A stretch of DNA of 64,000 bases, taken from contig JAGGNK010011114.1 of the NCBI GenBank assembly GCA_017590115.1, positions 2,657,733 to 2,721,732 of the forward strand. Direction: 5' to 3'. The DNA is from Montifringilla adamsi (lineage: Eukaryota > Chordata > Aves > Passeriformes > Passeridae). Below are positions 62,501 to 64,000 of this stretch, piece after piece (position 1 is the first letter of the stretch; the number at the start of each line of letters is the position of its first letter). Below the pieces are notes generated by a model that saw nothing but the letters and a program-made list of their open reading frames with translations, had not been told where the DNA came from and did no database searches. Position numbers and translations under genes: made by a program.

Positions 62501-64000
62501 CTTTTGAATCCCAACTAAATTTTTCTTTCTTTTTTTTTTCTTTTTTTTTCTTTACATTGATTTGCCTCCCTTACCATTATATGTATTTTCTTGTGAACTT
62601 TTACAAAAATATACCTGGGTCTGCAATTTTTTAGGAGTAATAGCAAGCCAGAGATCTCTTCAAAACTTCTTGAGCCATGAGCAAAAGTTATCATCACTCC
62701 TGGAGTTAAACTTTTTTTAATGACTAATTCTCTAATGGATATTGTCTAATGACACCCTTCTCCCTTGCTAATGGACTGGAAAGTGCCTCATTGCCTTCAA
62801 AGGATGTGATTATGTCATCCTGACTCTGTCTAAATAGAGAACTGTAATATCTGTTAAATGTTTCTGCCCTGGTGCTTGTTGGAACTGAAGAGATGTCTTG
62901 TAAGATGGAGCTGAGCTGCCAGTTTTGAGCTAATTCTGCACTTTACTAATTTGCAGGTGCCTCCTAGTCTAGGATTGTCATTAATGGGTCGTTTTACAAG
63001 AGCTGTTTGACCTGCACAGCATTTGCTCATTTTAAGGATGTATTTCTCCCATCACCTTTCCACTTCTTATATCCAAACCCGCCGTGGTCCCCAACACAAA
63101 ATTACAGACACGTCCTTTTCAGACAGGTTCCTCAGCCAAAGAGTTTTCAGTGCATTGTGCAGAAGAGCCACATTCTTAGAAGTTTTCTTTGGAAGAGTGA
63201 AGAAACTTCTCCAGTGGGTTTTCTGCATTCCCTCAGCACCACATCCCTGCTCTCAGGCTGTGCATTCTCAGCCAGGCAGGCAGAGGAGCCTCATCCAGGT
63301 GAGCACTGCTTCTGTCTCCCAGGAATTATTTGTTAGCTGGCGAGATGAGCCTGCTCTTTACAGGACTACCATGTGGGGAATAATCCTAGCAGTGCAAAGC
63401 CAGGGAATCCCATTTCTCTCTTATTTTCACAGCAGAGAGCTGAGATAGATAACAATCATCTGAGCTGGTTCATTATCCGTTTGTTTCCAATGGAAAAATG
63501 GCAGTTAAGAATTCAGGGTGTGGAGCTCTCCAGAGTGGAATCAGTTTGGGATCTGCCACCGCTGGCTCTTTTTTTGTGCAGACCCCTGGCCCAGCGGCAC
63601 CTGCAGAGCCAAATCCACATCCAGGGGCAGAAATGGAGTTTCTTCTGGAAGTGAGCTGGGCACTCTGTCCATGAAACATCTGCTTGGAGTGATACCACAG
63701 CAGCTGTGGTGATCTGAGAGCAAACAAAGCACTTCAAAATTCATTGTACAAAAGGGCCTTTGAGGAGGATGATAAATGACCTAAATTAAGCCACAATTTT
63801 TAAGTACCTCATTCCAGCCTTGTCCATAATGAACACTTTGCTCAAGATTTCTTGCACCTGTCACTGTTGGAAAACAACTGGCATTCACCTGTCTGCTGTT
63901 TAAAGTTGTGTTCTCAGCACATGATTTGTCAGACAGCATCTGAAGTGTCGGCGTAAGAAATTATTATGTTGGCTTTTTGGTTCCCTTTTGGCATGCCACT
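59554..64000. other. No gene seen; unique noncoding DNA
   Basis: AT-rich sequence with a T-tract at 62521-62551 and a GC-richer, stop-poor patch at about 63.0-63.75 kb. That patch produces overlapping frames on both strands, such as 63023-63448 on + and 63473-63727 on -. I do not support any as a gene. Confidence 0.7.
63257..63298 (+). other. Candidate exon (42 nt), unproven
   Basis: 'cacatccctgctctcag' precedes it and CAG|GTGAGC follows. All three frames are open, which fits a GC-richer, stop-poor patch as well as coding. No family is recognised. Confidence 0.08.

Overview
This window looks like vertebrate nuclear DNA, most probably from a bird. The main evidence is at least three remnants of CR1 LINE retrotransposons, the dominant interspersed repeat of birds and other sauropsids. 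They lie at about 59131-59553 (+), 42448-42803 (-) and 46811-46890 (-), with a possible fourth scrap at 35725-35757. The rest of the sequence is AT-rich, poor in CpG and full of homopolymer tracts. Interspersed repeats are sparse, which fits a compact bird genome better than a mammal. CR1 also occurs in turtles and crocodilians, so 'bird' is an inference. I cannot place the species or the locus.

I find no protein-coding gene that I can support. The open reading frames are short, with the longest about 180 codons. They overlap one another on both strands and are often held open by poly-A/poly-T tracts that read as Lys or Phe runs. None resembles a family I recognise except the 58953-59492 frame, whose middle is the decayed C-terminus of CR1 ORF2. 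There are no tRNA, rRNA, CRISPR, bacterial operon or phage features. I see no CpG-island-like promoter. The window is best read as intergenic DNA or the inside of a long intron.

Layout: 1-21 kb is unique AT-rich DNA with several T- or A-rich tracts and one clean 77/74-bp tandem duplication (6184-6334). From 18 to 38 kb there is more unique sequence, with TAAT-rich blocks that could be conserved regulatory DNA and three traces of an old palindromic repeat (19.5, 28.75 and 38.0 kb). From 39 to 50 kb there are two striking inverted repeats (39.54 and 43.44 kb), two minus-strand CR1 remnants, and a C-rich/A-rich tract next to an AT island at 49.4-49.6 kb. From 50 to 64 kb there is unique sequence, an A/C-rich tract at 54.1 kb, and the best CR1 copy at 59.1-59.55 kb.

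Several short segments carry good splice-acceptor and splice-donor matches with an open frame between them. They are listed only as low-confidence exon candidates, because such pairs also arise by chance in 64 kb. I found no convincing undescribed biological system. The items most worth a computational check are the exon candidates, the TAAT-rich blocks and the perfect inverted repeats.
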